Part shown: positions 1-7,359 of the stretch, piece by piece
Layout of the letters: each line of letters opens with the position of its first letter
Numbering within the stretch: the first letter of the stretch is position 1
From: CAZFPA01 sp964520975
Lineage (GTDB): Bacteria > Bacillota > Negativicutes > Selenomonadales > Selenomonadaceae
Assembly (NCBI GenBank): GCA_964520975.1
Contig: CAZFPA010000049.1
Coordinates: 1 to 15,607 of the forward strand
Length of the DNA: 15,607 nucleotides
Direction of reading: 5' to 3'
The notes under the pieces: generated by a model
Told to the model about the DNA's origin: nothing
What the model saw: the letters and a program-made list of their open reading frames with translations, nothing else
Database searches by the model: none
Position numbers and translations under genes: made by a program

Positions 1-53
1 GCGCCTGCCTTACAAGCAGGATGTCAGCAGTTCGATCCTGTTATCGCCCACCA
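1..53 (+). tRNA. tRNA-Val (anticodon UAC), 3' part only
   Basis: The window opens inside a tRNA. The anticodon stem CCTGC (4-8) pairs with GCAGG (16-20) around the loop CTTACAA, so the anticodon is TAC and the charged amino acid is valine. The variable region ATGTC is followed by a T arm (26-42) with loop TTCGATC. The acceptor 3' strand ATCGCCC, discriminator A (50) and a gene-encoded CCA (51-53) complete it. The D arm and the 5' acceptor strand lie outside the window. Confidence 0.9.
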
Positions 54-65
54 TACGCATTCAGA

Positions 66-92
66 GGCCATTCTGCAAAGAATGGTCTTTTT
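66..92 (+). terminator. Rho-independent terminator after tRNA-Val
   Basis: GGCCATTCT (66-74) pairs with AGAATGGTC (79-87) around a GCAA loop, with one G-T wobble, and is followed by TTTTT. It lies 12 bases after the tRNA CCA end and should end the tRNA transcript. Confidence 0.75.
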
Positions 93-93
93 G

Positions 94-122
94 TTGCATT
101 TTTCTTTCAGCTTTTATACAAT
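94..122 (+). promoter_or_regulatory. Possible promoter for niaR
   Basis: TTGCAT (94-99) and TACAAT (117-122) are 17 bases apart, between the tRNA terminator and niaR. The -35 match is weak (3 of 6) and the -10 good (5 of 6). I see no clear inverted repeat that could be the NiaR operator. Confidence 0.35.
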
Positions 123-142
123 GAAGAGGAGTAAAATAAAAA

Positions 143-700
143 ATGGTTGGTGATAAAATGAATACGGAAGAACGGCGGGAAAAAATTTTGGAGCGCCTGC
201 AGCAGGCGGAGAAGCCGCTGACAGGAACGGCGCTGTCGAAGGAGTTTGCGGTGAGCCGGCAGATCATTGTGGGGGACATCAGCATTCTCCGTGCGCTGGG
301 CACGCATGTCTATGCGACGCCGCGCGGCTACATCATTCCGGCAGAGAGCCGTGAGAAGCAGGGCGTGATCGCGACGCTGGCCTGCCGGCACAGCCTGTCT
401 GACATGCTGAAAGAACTTTGCATCATCGTCGATAACGGTGGTTTTGTGCGTGATGTGATCGTTGAGCATCCGCTCTACGGCGAGATCCGGGCGGATCTCA
501 TGCTGGGGGCCCGGCACGATGTGGAGGCCTTCGGGGAACGCATGGCGCAATGCCAGGCCAAGCCGCTGTGCATGGTTACGGATGGTGTGCATCTGCATAC
601 TGTAGAGGCGCCGGACGAGCAGGCTATGGAACGTATGCGTGCCGAGCTGCGGTCGGAAGGGATACTTTGTGAGTCGGTGAAGGGACATACAGAAGGCTGA
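143..700 (+). CDS. niaR: NiaR-type nicotinate-responsive transcriptional repressor (HTH plus 3H domain)
   Basis: The product is 185 residues, the usual size for this family. Residues 10-65 form a winged helix-turn-helix (LTGTALSKEFAVSRQIIVGD). Residues 75-175 form the 3H domain, with H83, E91, H150 and H152. Their spacing matches the metal ligands known from the Thermotoga NiaR structure (H79, E87, H144, H146). Family members bind nicotinate as co-repressor and shut down NAD synthesis or niacin uptake genes. No such genes are in this window, so its targets lie elsewhere. The start at 143 is preceded by GAGGAG (126-131) at 11 bases. A second ATG at 158 is possible but has a poorer ribosome site. 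The 40-base gap to nfeD holds no visible terminator, so read-through into nfeD-floA is possible. Confidence 0.9.
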   Translation: MVGDKMNTEERREKILERLQQAEKPLTGTALSKEFAVSRQIIVGDISILRALGTHVYATPRGYIIPAESREKQGVIATLACRHSLSDMLKELCIIVDNGGFVRDVIVEHPLYGEIRADLMLGARHDVEAFGERMAQCQAKPLCMVTDGVHLHTVEAPDEQAMERMRAELRSEGILCESVKGHTEG

Positions 701-740
701 GGATTTATACATAAGGAAAGCCGGAAAGGCGGGGATTGCA

Positions 741-1373
741 ATGGAATATACAGGAATGCCGCTGCTGCAGGTGCTGCTGATCACCATCATCTTTTTGTCC
801 GTACTGGTGGAGATCAAGACGGGCGGTATGGGGGCAGGCATATTGCTGGGCATTGTGGCAGCCGGGGTGTTTTTTGGCAGTCAGTATGTGAAGGGACTCG
901 TGAGCGTGTTTCATATTGCCGTGTTCCTGGGCGGTGTGCTCTGCATTGTGGTGGAGATGCTCATGCCGACGGTCGGCCTGCTGGCCGGTGCGGGCGTGGC
1001 CGCCATGCTCTACAGCATGGTGCTGGCCATGGGCGGGAACATCAGCGCGGTCTACGCGATGCTGGCCGCCTTTGTACTGGCGGCACTGATCTTTGCGCTC
1101 ATTGTGAAGAAGCTGCCGTCCAGCCGCCTGTGGAAAAAAATCGTGCTCAGTGATGCGTCGACGACGGATCGCGGCTATGTGAGCACCCGTACCCAGGCAG
1201 AGCTCATTGGCCGTACGGGGGTGGTGCTCACGGAGCTTCGCCCGTCGGGGACGGTACAGCTTGATGGTGTGCCGGTGGATGTCGTATCAGAAGGGGCGTT
1301 CCTGCCGAAGGGGACTGTGGTCCGCGTGACAGCCGTACAGGGCAGCAGGGTCGTTGTAAGGCGAGTGGAATGA
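741..1373 (+). CDS. NfeD family membrane protein (short form, without ClpP-like protease domain)
   Basis: The product is 210 residues. Residues 5-125 are about five hydrophobic membrane segments. Residues 150-210 form the C-terminal NfeD OB-fold, recognisable by IGRTGVVLTELRPSGTVQLD and the closing GSRVVVRRVE. The N-terminal serine protease domain of long NfeD proteins is absent. NfeD proteins are almost always encoded beside SPFH/flotillin proteins and are thought to help organise membrane microdomains. That pairing is present here, because floA begins just downstream. The Bacillus equivalent is the yqeZ-floA operon, though YqeZ is the long form. GGGG at 731-734 supports the ATG at 741. The gene ends 29 bases before the preferred floA start. 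Confidence 0.88.
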   Translation: MEYTGMPLLQVLLITIIFLSVLVEIKTGGMGAGILLGIVAAGVFFGSQYVKGLVSVFHIAVFLGGVLCIVVEMLMPTVGLLAGAGVAAMLYSMVLAMGGNISAVYAMLAAFVLAALIFALIVKKLPSSRLWKKIVLSDASTTDRGYVSTRTQAELIGRTGVVLTELRPSGTVQLDGVPVDVVSEGAFLPKGTVVRVTAVQGSRVVVRRVE

Positions 1374-1389
1374 TGGGGTATTTTGAAAT

Positions 1390-1395
1390 GGAGGT
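1390..1395 (+). promoter_or_regulatory. Ribosome binding site deciding the floA start
   Basis: GGAGGT lies 8 bases before the ATG at 1403. The upstream in-frame ATGs at 1370 and 1388 have no such site and would put this element inside the coding region. Confidence 0.75.
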
Positions 1396-1402
1396 TATGG
1401 AT

Positions 1403-2401
1403 ATGGGAACGTTGATAGGGTCAGGCTTTTTAATGGTGGTAATCATTGCGGCCGTCATGCTGTTTTTGCATTTCGTCCCGTTGGGACTCTGGATTTCGGC
1501 AATGGCCGCCAATGTATCGGTGAGCATTGTGACGCTGGTGGGAATGCGTATGCGTCGGGTTCCGCCGCAGAAGATCGTATTGCCGCTCATCAAGGCAAAT
1601 AAGGCCGGGCTCGATGTATCGGTCAATCAGCTGGAAGCACATTATCTGGCTGGCGGCAACGTGGATAAGGTCGTTGACGCGCTCATTGCCGCGCATCGTG
1701 CTTCGATTCCGCTGCCCTTTGAACGGTCGGCGGCCATCGATCTGGCTGGCCGTGATGTGCTGGAGGCCGTGCAGATGAGTGTCAATCCGAAGGTCATTGA
1801 GACCCCGATTGTTTCTGCTGTAGCCAAGAACGGTATCGAGCTCAAGATCAAGGCCCGGGTCACTGTACGGGCCAATATCGATCGTCTCGTCGGCGGTGCC
1901 GGTGAGCCGACAATCATCGCGCGCGTGGGCGAGGGCATTGTAACGACGGTCGGCTCTTCGGATAAGCATACCGATGTGCTGGCAAATCCGGATGATATTT
2001 CCAAGACCGTGCTCGGCAAGGGACTTGATGCCGGTACGGCTTTTGAGATCCTGTCCATTGATATCGCCGATGTCGATGTCGGACGCAATATCGGTGCGGA
2101 ACTGCTCACGGATCAGGCGGAGGCCGATAAGCGCATTGCGCAGGCCAAGGCCGAGGAACGCCGGGCGATGGCTGTTGCCAAGGAGCAGGAGATGAAGGCC
2201 TATACGCAGGAAATGGAGGCCAAGGTGGTCGAGGCACAGTCCGAGGTTCCGCATGCGATGGCGGACGCGCTGCGTGAGGGCAAGCTCGGGGTCATGGATT
2301 ACTATAATCTCAATAATATCAAGGCGGATACGGATATGCGCGACGCAATCAGCCGTACCGGGGCTGACAGCAATCAGCTCCAGCCGCCGTCGGTGAAATA
2401 A
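1403..2401 (+). CDS. floA: Flotillin-like protein FloA
   Basis: From the ATG at 1403 the product is 332 residues, close to the 331 of Bacillus FloA. Residues 1-25 are a membrane-embedded hydrophobic segment. The SPFH/flotillin domain follows (PQKIVLPLIKANKAGLDVSV and KVIETPIVSAVAKNGIELKI are typical). A charged, Ala/Glu-rich coiled coil runs from about residue 235 to 285. The conserved FloA tail GKLGVMDYYNLNNIKADTDM comes next. FloA forms oligomeric scaffolds in the inner membrane (functional membrane microdomains) that affect fluidity, secretion and signalling complexes. It follows nfeD and is followed directly, with no gap, by a small membrane-anchored protein, so the three are very likely one transcript. 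The reading frame is open upstream to an ATG at 1370 that would give 343 residues, but the ribosome site favours 1403. Confidence 0.95.
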   Translation: MGTLIGSGFLMVVIIAAVMLFLHFVPLGLWISAMAANVSVSIVTLVGMRMRRVPPQKIVLPLIKANKAGLDVSVNQLEAHYLAGGNVDKVVDALIAAHRASIPLPFERSAAIDLAGRDVLEAVQMSVNPKVIETPIVSAVAKNGIELKIKARVTVRANIDRLVGGAGEPTIIARVGEGIVTTVGSSDKHTDVLANPDDISKTVLGKGLDAGTAFEILSIDIADVDVGRNIGAELLTDQAEADKRIAQAKAEERRAMAVAKEQEMKAYTQEMEAKVVEAQSEVPHAMADALREGKLGVMDYYNLNNIKADTDMRDAISRTGADSNQLQPPSVK

Positions 2402-2923
2402 ATGGATACGTTGCTGACGATTGTCATGGTACTGCTGTTCATTGCGGTAATGAACAAGCTCGATACCAAAAAGCCGCCGGCCAGACATATACCGGCGCCG
2501 GGGCGCACCAAGCTGCCACCGCCGCTGCCAAATCCGTGGCCGACGGAGGCAAAGCCCGGACCGGAGAAGAAGACTCCGGAGGGGCCGGCCTTTGAGATCC
2601 CGCCCATTCAGGGAGCACCAAAGGCGGAGAGAAAGGTCTATCAGGAGCCGGGAAGCGTGCAGCAGGAGCTGGCCGATAGGCTGGCCCACGAGCAGGCTGA
2701 GCGGCAGCATGACCGGGCGTATTTTGATGCGATGCGTGAGGAAGAGGCCCGGCAGCGTGCTGCAGAGCAGGCGGAGTATCAGCGGCAGGCCCATCTGACG
2801 GCGCAGGCGCAGGTACATATGAACTCGCCGGAGATTCAGGCGGCCGCGCTGCGGCAGGCCATTGTCTATGCGGAGGTACTGGGCGCGCCCAAGGCGAGAA
2901 ACAATCGAAGATGGCATCGGTGA
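2402..2923 (+). CDS. Unrecognised small membrane-anchored protein, third gene of the floA operon
   Basis: The product is 173 residues and I do not recognise a named family. Residues 2-17 form one hydrophobic segment, probably a membrane anchor with the rest in the cytoplasm. Residues 24-75 are very rich in Pro, Lys and Glu and are probably disordered. Residues 84-135 are Gln/Glu/Ala/Arg-rich and likely a coiled coil. The tail has a short hydrophobic helix (QAIVYAEVLGAPKARN) ending in basic residues. The ATG immediately follows the floA stop codon with no strong ribosome site, which suggests translational coupling and related amounts of both proteins. A strong terminator follows. Position and architecture suggest a FloA or NfeD partner, which is inference only. 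In Bacillus the third gene of this operon is the small yqfB, but I see no basis to equate them. Confidence 0.8.
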   Translation: MDTLLTIVMVLLFIAVMNKLDTKKPPARHIPAPGRTKLPPPLPNPWPTEAKPGPEKKTPEGPAFEIPPIQGAPKAERKVYQEPGSVQQELADRLAHEQAERQHDRAYFDAMREEEARQRAAEQAEYQRQAHLTAQAQVHMNSPEIQAAALRQAIVYAEVLGAPKARNNRRWHR

Positions 2924-2930
2924 ATGATGC

Positions 2931-2963
2931 AAAAACTGCAGGCGTAATGGCCTGCAGTTTTTT
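2931..2963 (+). terminator. Rho-independent terminator of the nfeD-floA operon
   Basis: AAAAACTGCAGGC (2931-2943) pairs with GCCTGCAGTTTTT (2950-2962) around a six-base loop, with the T tract at 2958-2963. It begins 7 bases after the stop codon of the third gene. Confidence 0.92.
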
Positions 2964-3030
2964 ATTCTGAAAAAGACTTGTTTGGCAAATGTATTTTTAG
3001 ATTGTTTTGAATTTTCCTATAGGACTTAGG

Positions 3031-3059
3031 TTTACACCCGTCTATAAAAATGGTAAAAT
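3031..3059 (+). promoter_or_regulatory. Promoter of the chemotaxis receptor gene
   Basis: TTTACA (3031-3036), a 17-base spacer and TAAAAT (3054-3059) match the housekeeping promoter in 10 of 12 positions. The predicted start near 3066 leaves a leader of about 100 AT-rich bases before the gene. I did not see the flagellar sigma-28 pattern. Confidence 0.65.
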
Positions 3060-3164
3060 AATACTTAATAGATGGTAATTTCTGTTAAACGAAATAATTT
3101 AGAACAAAATAATAATAAATACGCATTATGCAATCCACCATGAGAGGCCAAAGGAGTGAGGAAG

Positions 3165-4964
3165 ATGTTCGAATTCAAATCCATGAAAACCCGTCTGACC
3201 GTCATCTTAGTGGGGGTTTCGGTGCTGACGACGCTGTGCGTAGGAGGTTTCTTCATCTACAACATTGTGCAGGACAACAAAGCCCAGCTCATCAACTACC
3301 GGCAGGATCAGGAAAGGGCAATTGAGGAGAAACTCCGGTCAGAGACCGAGCTGGCGGTAAGTGTCATCCATGAGACTTACAAGAAGCAGCAGGCGGGCCT
3401 GCTGACCGAGGAACAGGCCCGTACGGAAGCGGCGGCCCAGGTGCGGGAAATGCGCTATAACGATGGGAAAGGCTATTTTTGGATCGACACCTATGAGGGC
3501 GTGAATGTTGCGCTGCTTGGCCGCAAGGAGGCCGAGGGAAAATCCCGCATTGACGCGGTCGATACAGAAGGCCGGCATTTCATTCAGGAGATGCTTGCGA
3601 ATGGCCGGCAGGCCGGCGGCGGTTTTACCGATCTGTTGTTTGCGAAGCCGGGGGAGACGACTCCACTGCCTAAGCGCAACTATACCGTGGCTTTTGAACC
3701 CTATCAGTGGGTACTTGGCACGGGCGTATGGATCGATGAAATTGATGCGCTGGTAGCTGACCGCGCGGCCGCCTCGTCGGCCGGACTGCGGTCCAGCATC
3801 CTGCAGGCCCTGGGCTGCATGGTACTGCTGCTGGTATTTTTCACCCTGTTTGCCCGCTATGTGGCAGACCGGATCGCGGCACCCATCCAGATCGTGACGG
3901 AGCGCATGGCTGCCATAGCCAAGGGGGATTTGCGGGCGACGGACGGTGGTACGGAATTCCAGGAGCTGTTGGGACGCCCGGATGAGCTTGGGACTATGGG
4001 CAAGGCTGTGCAGAGCATGCAGGAGAATATCCGGCAGCTCATGCAGCAGATCATGGAAGCAGCGGAGTATGTGGCATCGGCTTCGGAGGAGCTTACCTCG
4101 AGCGCGGATCAGTCGGCTCAGGTCAGTGGACAGATTGCGGATTCCATTGTGAGTGTGGCGGGTTCCTGCAATGAGCAGTTCACTGAGGTTGAGAATGCCA
4201 GTGGGGATACGAAGCAGCTCGCGGCGCACATGCAGAGTTTCCGGACAACCATCGGGCAGGCCGGGGAAAAGGTGAAGGCCGCGAGCCAGGCAGCGGCAAC
4301 CGGTAATGCTGAGATCGATACGGCGGTGGGGGAGATGCAGAGCATCGAGTCGGCCGTACAGGAGTCGGCCGGAGTCATTGCCGGACTCGGTGAGGAATCG
4401 AAGAAGATCGGAACCATTGTCGATACGATTGCGGAAATCGCGTCGCAGACGAATCTGCTTGCCCTCAATGCAGCCATTGAGGCCGCGCGGGCTGGTGAAC
4501 ATGGCCGCGGTTTCTCAGTTGTGGCCGATGAGGTGCGTAAGCTGGCTGAGGAATCGCAGGCCGCGGCTGGCGAGATTGCCGGCATCATCAGCTCCATTCA
4601 GCAGGAGGCGCAGCGGGCGGTGGATTCCATGCAGGCCGGTATGGAACAGGTCAAGGGTGGCAGTGAGGCTGTCAGCCGGGCCGGGACGACCTTCCGGGAT
4701 ATTGTTGGTATGGTGGATCAGGTGGCTGCGAGCTCCCAGGAGATGGAGAATGTTGCGCATGATCTGGTACAGGGGGCGGGCCGTATCACGGCAGCCATTG
4801 AGAGAATTGACGATATGAGCCGCAAGGTTTCTTCGGAATCGCAGACGGTATCGGCCGCGACGGAAGAAGAAACGGCCTCGATGCACGAGATCGCCGATGC
4901 CAGCCGCAAGCTTGCGGAGATGGCACAGCAGCTGCAGAATGCGGTGGTGCGCTTTAAGCTCTAA
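3165..4964 (+). CDS. Methyl-accepting chemotaxis protein with single Cache sensor domain
   Basis: The product is 599 residues. TM1 is at about 10-34. An extracytoplasmic single-Cache (sCache_2-like) domain spans about 40-195, recognised by MRYNDGKGYFWIDTYEGVNV and the WVLGTGVWIDEID end. TM2 is at about 209-231, followed by a HAMP domain to about 293 and a long signalling coiled coil. The hairpin tip, near residues 422-465, carries the highly conserved SQTNLLALNAAIEAARAGE and GRGFSVVADEVRKLAEES, which contact CheA and CheW. Family members sense small metabolites, often organic acids, but this ligand is unknown. AAGGAG at 3151-3156 lies 8 bases before the ATG at 3165. A GTG at 3156 overlaps that site and is unlikely. 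The gene is monocistronic between its own promoter and terminator. No C-terminal CheR-binding pentapeptide is seen. Confidence 0.95.
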   Translation: MFEFKSMKTRLTVILVGVSVLTTLCVGGFFIYNIVQDNKAQLINYRQDQERAIEEKLRSETELAVSVIHETYKKQQAGLLTEEQARTEAAAQVREMRYNDGKGYFWIDTYEGVNVALLGRKEAEGKSRIDAVDTEGRHFIQEMLANGRQAGGGFTDLLFAKPGETTPLPKRNYTVAFEPYQWVLGTGVWIDEIDALVADRAAASSAGLRSSILQALGCMVLLLVFFTLFARYVADRIAAPIQIVTERMAAIAKGDLRATDGGTEFQELLGRPDELGTMGKAVQSMQENIRQLMQQIMEAAEYVASASEELTSSADQSAQVSGQIADSIVSVAGSCNEQFTEVENASGDTKQLAAHMQSFRTTIGQAGEKVKAASQAAATGNAEIDTAVGEMQSIESAVQESAGVIAGLGEESKKIGTIVDTIAEIASQTNLLALNAAIEAARAGEHGRGFSVVADEVRKLAEESQAAAGEIAGIISSIQQEAQRAVDSMQAGMEQVKGGSEAVSRAGTTFRDIVGMVDQVAASSQEMENVAHDLVQGAGRITAAIERIDDMSRKVSSESQTVSAATEEETASMHEIADASRKLAEMAQQLQNAVVRFKL

Positions 4965-4972
4965 AACGAAAT

Positions 4973-5010
4973 GCAGCGCAGACATCCGGGGGGTGTCTGC
5001 GCTGCGTTTT
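4973..5010. terminator. Two-way terminator between the chemotaxis receptor gene and the GtrA gene
   Basis: GCAGCGCAGACA (4973-4984) and TGTCTGCGCTGC (4994-5005) form a perfect 12-bp stem. GTTTTGT follows on + and ATTTCGTTTT on -. It lies between two convergent genes and probably ends both transcripts. Confidence 0.88.
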
Positions 5011-5023
5011 GTCTGGCCGGAGG

Positions 5024-5425
5024 TTATTTGCGGCCAAACGCGAAGATCTTTACCATGAGGAAGGTGACCGGTATGCCGAGCACCGCGGCAATGAGATAGC
5101 TCACGATGGACGGGAATCCCAGCAGGTTGTAAAAGATGATGACGATGATATTCTGGATGATGTAGTTCGGCAGGTAAGATATGAAAAATCTTACATACCG
5201 GGACAGCGTGAGGTTTTCCTTGAAAATGATACGGCTGTTCATCCAGTAGGCGATGATGTTGCCGATGATGTAGCCGATATTGAAGTTCAGGTTATTGTAC
5301 GGGCTGATAAAGGCGCAGAGCCAGGCCAGAAATACGCCGTTGAAGGTATTGATACAACCGATCACGAGAAAAAGGAAAAATTCCCGGGTCAGAAAATGGT
5401 GGCGGATTTGTTCTTTGATTTGCAA
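5024..5425 (-). CDS. GtrA-like four-helix membrane protein (putative lipid-linked sugar translocase)
   Basis: From the TTG at 5425 the product is 133 residues with four predicted membrane helices (about 14-37, 47-65, 78-102, 105-130). The pattern fits the GtrA family: FLVIGCINTFNGVFLAW, then IGNIIAYWMNSRIIFKE between helices 2 and 3, then RYVRFFISY. GtrA proteins are thought to move undecaprenyl- or polyprenyl-linked sugars across the membrane, usually with a GtrB-type glycosyltransferase such as the one encoded divergently here. AAAGGGG (5434-5440) is 8 bases before the TTG. A longer reading from an ATG at 5521 would add 32 polar residues. It lacks a ribosome site and would overlap the promoter region, so I prefer TTG. 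The gene is AT-richer than its neighbours. Confidence 0.85.
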   Translation of the reverse strand: MQIKEQIRHHFLTREFFLFLVIGCINTFNGVFLAWLCAFISPYNNLNFNIGYIIGNIIAYWMNSRIIFKENLTLSRYVRFFISYLPNYIIQNIIVIIFYNLLGFPSIVSYLIAAVLGIPVTFLMVKIFAFGRK

Positions 5426-5433
5426 GCGCAGGG

Positions 5434-5440
5434 CCCCTTT
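5434..5440 (-). promoter_or_regulatory. Ribosome binding site deciding the GtrA start
   Basis: On the minus strand AAAGGGG lies 8 bases before TTG (5425-5423). This start gives the short cytoplasmic N-terminus typical of GtrA proteins. The alternative ATG at 5521 has no purine-rich site before it. Confidence 0.55.
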
Positions 5441-5513
5441 CGAAGTTCTGTTGGTATTATCCCCGCATTTCGGCAGTTTGTCAACTTTTTCCGCTTGGAT
5501 GAGAAACTGGGCA

Positions 5514-5542
5514 TTGTGCATTTTCGCTGGGGATATTATAAT
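5514..5542 (+). promoter_or_regulatory. Promoter region between the divergent GtrA and GT2 genes
   Basis: TTGTGC (5514-5519), 17 bases and a perfect TATAAT (5537-5542) could drive the glycosyltransferase. The sequence is nearly palindromic, so TATAAT also reads on the minus strand (5540-5535) and could serve the GtrA gene. The -35 matches are weak on both strands. Confidence 0.45.
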
Positions 5543-5590
5543 TAAAAGCAGTGTTTTACGTACAATTTTAAAAGAGAAGTGGATAAAAAG

Positions 5591-6541
5591 ATGAAACTCG
5601 TATCAATTGTGGTCCCTGTTTACAATGAAGAAGAAAATATCCGCCATTTTTATGGAGCGGTATGTGAAAATATGGCCGGACTCGATTATGATTTTGAGCT
5701 GATTTTTGTGGATGATGGTTCCAAGGATCGCAGCCGGGCTATCCTGCGGGAGCTTGAAAAGGAAGACAGCCGGGTACAGCCGATTTTCCTCGCGCGCAAT
5801 TTTGGACATCAGCTTGCTCTGACCTGCGGGCTCGATCATGCCGACGGAGATGCTGTCGTCACCATGGATGGCGATATGCAGCATCCACCGGAGCTCATTC
5901 CGGTATTGCTGGAGAAATGGGAGGCCGGCTATGAGGTGGTACAGACCATCCGGCAGACGACAGAGGGCGTTTCCGCACTGAAGAAGCTGACTTCGTATTA
6001 TTATTACAAGCTGCTGAATATGCTTTCGAGCGTACACATCCAGGAGGGCGGTTCCGACTTCCGCCTCATGGACCGGATGGTCGTGCTGGCTTTCCGGCGC
6101 TACCGGGAGCATGCACGGTTCATTCGCGGCATGGTCGGAGCTATGGGCTATCGGCAGATTCAGCTGGAATTTGTGGCACCCAAGCGCTTTGCGGGAGTGT
6201 CCAAATTTTCACCGCGCAAGATGATGAATTTCGCGCTGGATGGGATTCTGGCTTATTCGACGCTGCCGCTGCGCTTTGGCTTGTATGGCGGGCTGCTCTG
6301 CGGACTTCTGAGCATGGCGTTGTTCATCCATGTGCTGTTTACGAAGTACATCGCCAATGATGCTGTACCGGGCTGGGCCACGATTACAGGCTGCGTGCTC
6401 TTTTTTGGCGGCGTGCAGCTCGCTATCCTCGGCATCATCGGCGAGTATATTGGCCGGATCTTTGAAGAGGTTAAGAATCGGCCGCTTTATCTCATCGCCA
6501 AGGGGAAGCCGAAGGATGAGGAAGAGATGATTGAACGGTAA
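5591..6541 (+). CDS. GT2-family polyprenyl-phosphate glycosyltransferase (GtrB/DPM synthase-like)
   Basis: The product is 316 residues. Residues 1-215 are a GT-A fold: VSIVVPVYNEEENI (4-17), DDGSKDRS (41-48), metal-binding D93-G-D95 in TMDGDMQHPPE, GGSDFRLMDR (153-162) and RFAGVSKFSPRK (199-210). Two membrane helices follow (about 227-251 and 263-287). This layout belongs to enzymes that transfer a sugar from a nucleotide donor to undecaprenyl or dolichyl phosphate at the cytoplasmic face. The product is flipped and used to decorate surface polysaccharide or lipid. The exact sugar cannot be told from sequence. I chose ATG 5591 over GTG 5579, because GAAGTGG (5576-5582) is correctly spaced only for the ATG. 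The divergent GtrA-type gene supports a shared pathway. Confidence 0.92.
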   Translation: MKLVSIVVPVYNEEENIRHFYGAVCENMAGLDYDFELIFVDDGSKDRSRAILRELEKEDSRVQPIFLARNFGHQLALTCGLDHADGDAVVTMDGDMQHPPELIPVLLEKWEAGYEVVQTIRQTTEGVSALKKLTSYYYYKLLNMLSSVHIQEGGSDFRLMDRMVVLAFRRYREHARFIRGMVGAMGYRQIQLEFVAPKRFAGVSKFSPRKMMNFALDGILAYSTLPLRFGLYGGLLCGLLSMALFIHVLFTKYIANDAVPGWATITGCVLFFGGVQLAILGIIGEYIGRIFEEVKNRPLYLIAKGKPKDEEEMIER

Positions 6542-6566
6542 GAACTGCTGATTCGCGGGCGGGGGT

Positions 6567-7250
6567 TCAGCGCCGCTTGTGGCGGCGCAGCCAGTCCTTG
6601 TCCGCGGCAGAGATGCGGCGTGACTCCAGGCCCTTTTGCAGGGCCTTATTGAATACAATGGTATCAAGCTGGCAATGCAGCAGCCATTTTTTGACCAGGG
6701 CGGGTTCTTTGACGAGAAAAACCGATATGGCCCAGGCCAGTCCCATCTGCACGTAGTAATGGCTGGCGGCAATCCGCTCGAAGCGGGCGAGGCTGTCCGG
6801 GATATAGGCGGCTTCGGCGTAATGGTCGAGCAGCATCACAATGCCGAAACGGCAGGTATAGGGAGCAGGGTCTGTCAGGCAGCTGTGCAGGAACGGCAGC
6901 ATGGCGGCCTTTTCTTTTTTCGTGCGCTTGAGAGCGGCACAGAAGCTGTCACAGAGGGACCAGTTATCAATCTGTGGCAGAAAGGCGCGGATCTCCTGTT
7001 GCAGGGCGCAGATCGGCTGCGGCCTGCCGGCGATTACAAACGCATGCAGCAGACGTTCCTCCAGGGAATCGTCAAGGTTCGTTATGAGTGCGATGGCCGG
7101 GTCGGTTTTGCTGAGCTGGCGGGCCAGTGCATGCAGGCGGGGCAGGCGCACCCCGAGCACGCGGGTGCCGGGTGGCAGCAGATGTGCGGAAAAAGCCGCA
7201 TAGGAAGGCTCGGCCAGTGCCAAAAGCTGTTGGCGCAGAGGTTCGTTCAA
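6567..7250 (-). CDS. AlkD-like DNA alkylation repair protein
   Basis: The product is 227 residues, built of helical HEAT-like repeats as in the AlkD family (B. cereus AlkD has 237). Family features are GVRLPRLHALAR near the N-terminus, DNWSLCDSFC, YYVQMGLAWAISVFLVK and NKALQKGLESRRIS at the end. W97, D101 and W173 probably correspond to the AlkD active-site residues W109, D113 and W187, because the spacing within the first pair is the same. AlkD enzymes remove N3- and N7-alkylated bases from DNA without base flipping. Whether this member is active is unproven. The start is TTG at 7250, with AAAGGAG (7259-7265 on the minus strand) 8 bases upstream. The gene converges on the glycosyltransferase with only 25 bases between stops. 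I see no adaptive-response (Ada) neighbour. Confidence 0.88.
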   Translation of the reverse strand: MNEPLRQQLLALAEPSYAAFSAHLLPPGTRVLGVRLPRLHALARQLSKTDPAIALITNLDDSLEERLLHAFVIAGRPQPICALQQEIRAFLPQIDNWSLCDSFCAALKRTKKEKAAMLPFLHSCLTDPAPYTCRFGIVMLLDHYAEAAYIPDSLARFERIAASHYYVQMGLAWAISVFLVKEPALVKKWLLHCQLDTIVFNKALQKGLESRRISAADKDWLRRHKRR

Positions 7251-7326
7251 GAAAATCGCTCCTTTCTTTTCTTTATCATAGCATAGCTATGGGGGGAAGA
7301 ACAGAAGGAGCAGGCGGCATAATAAA

Positions 7327-7359
7327 AAACGATTCGCATGGGTTGTATACGAATCGTTT
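7327..7359. other. Inverted repeat in the alkD-yitT intergenic region
   Basis: AAACGATTCG (7327-7336) and CGAATCGTTT (7350-7359) form a perfect 10-bp inverted repeat with a 13-base centre. On the minus strand it is followed by a T-rich run (TTTTATTATG), as in a terminator. On the plus strand the run is the weaker TTTCTTATTG. It could be a terminator for minus-strand transcription, a leader hairpin, or an operator between the divergent genes. Confidence 0.5.

Noticed and set aside
1430..2932. 500-codon open frame on the minus strand opposite floA
   Set aside because: It is antisense to floA and its downstream gene, which have clear family features. The frame stays open because of the G/C bias of the third codon positions. 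Its translation is Arg/His/Leu-rich and unlike any family.
3156..3164. GTG start three codons upstream for the chemotaxis receptor
   Set aside because: The GTG overlaps the AAGGAG ribosome site that serves the ATG at 3165.
6570..6588. GCGCCGC/GCGGCGC hairpin at the end of alkD as a terminator
   Set aside because: It has no T tract on either strand and lies within the last codons of alkD (Arg/His-rich tail), so it is probably a by-product of coding.
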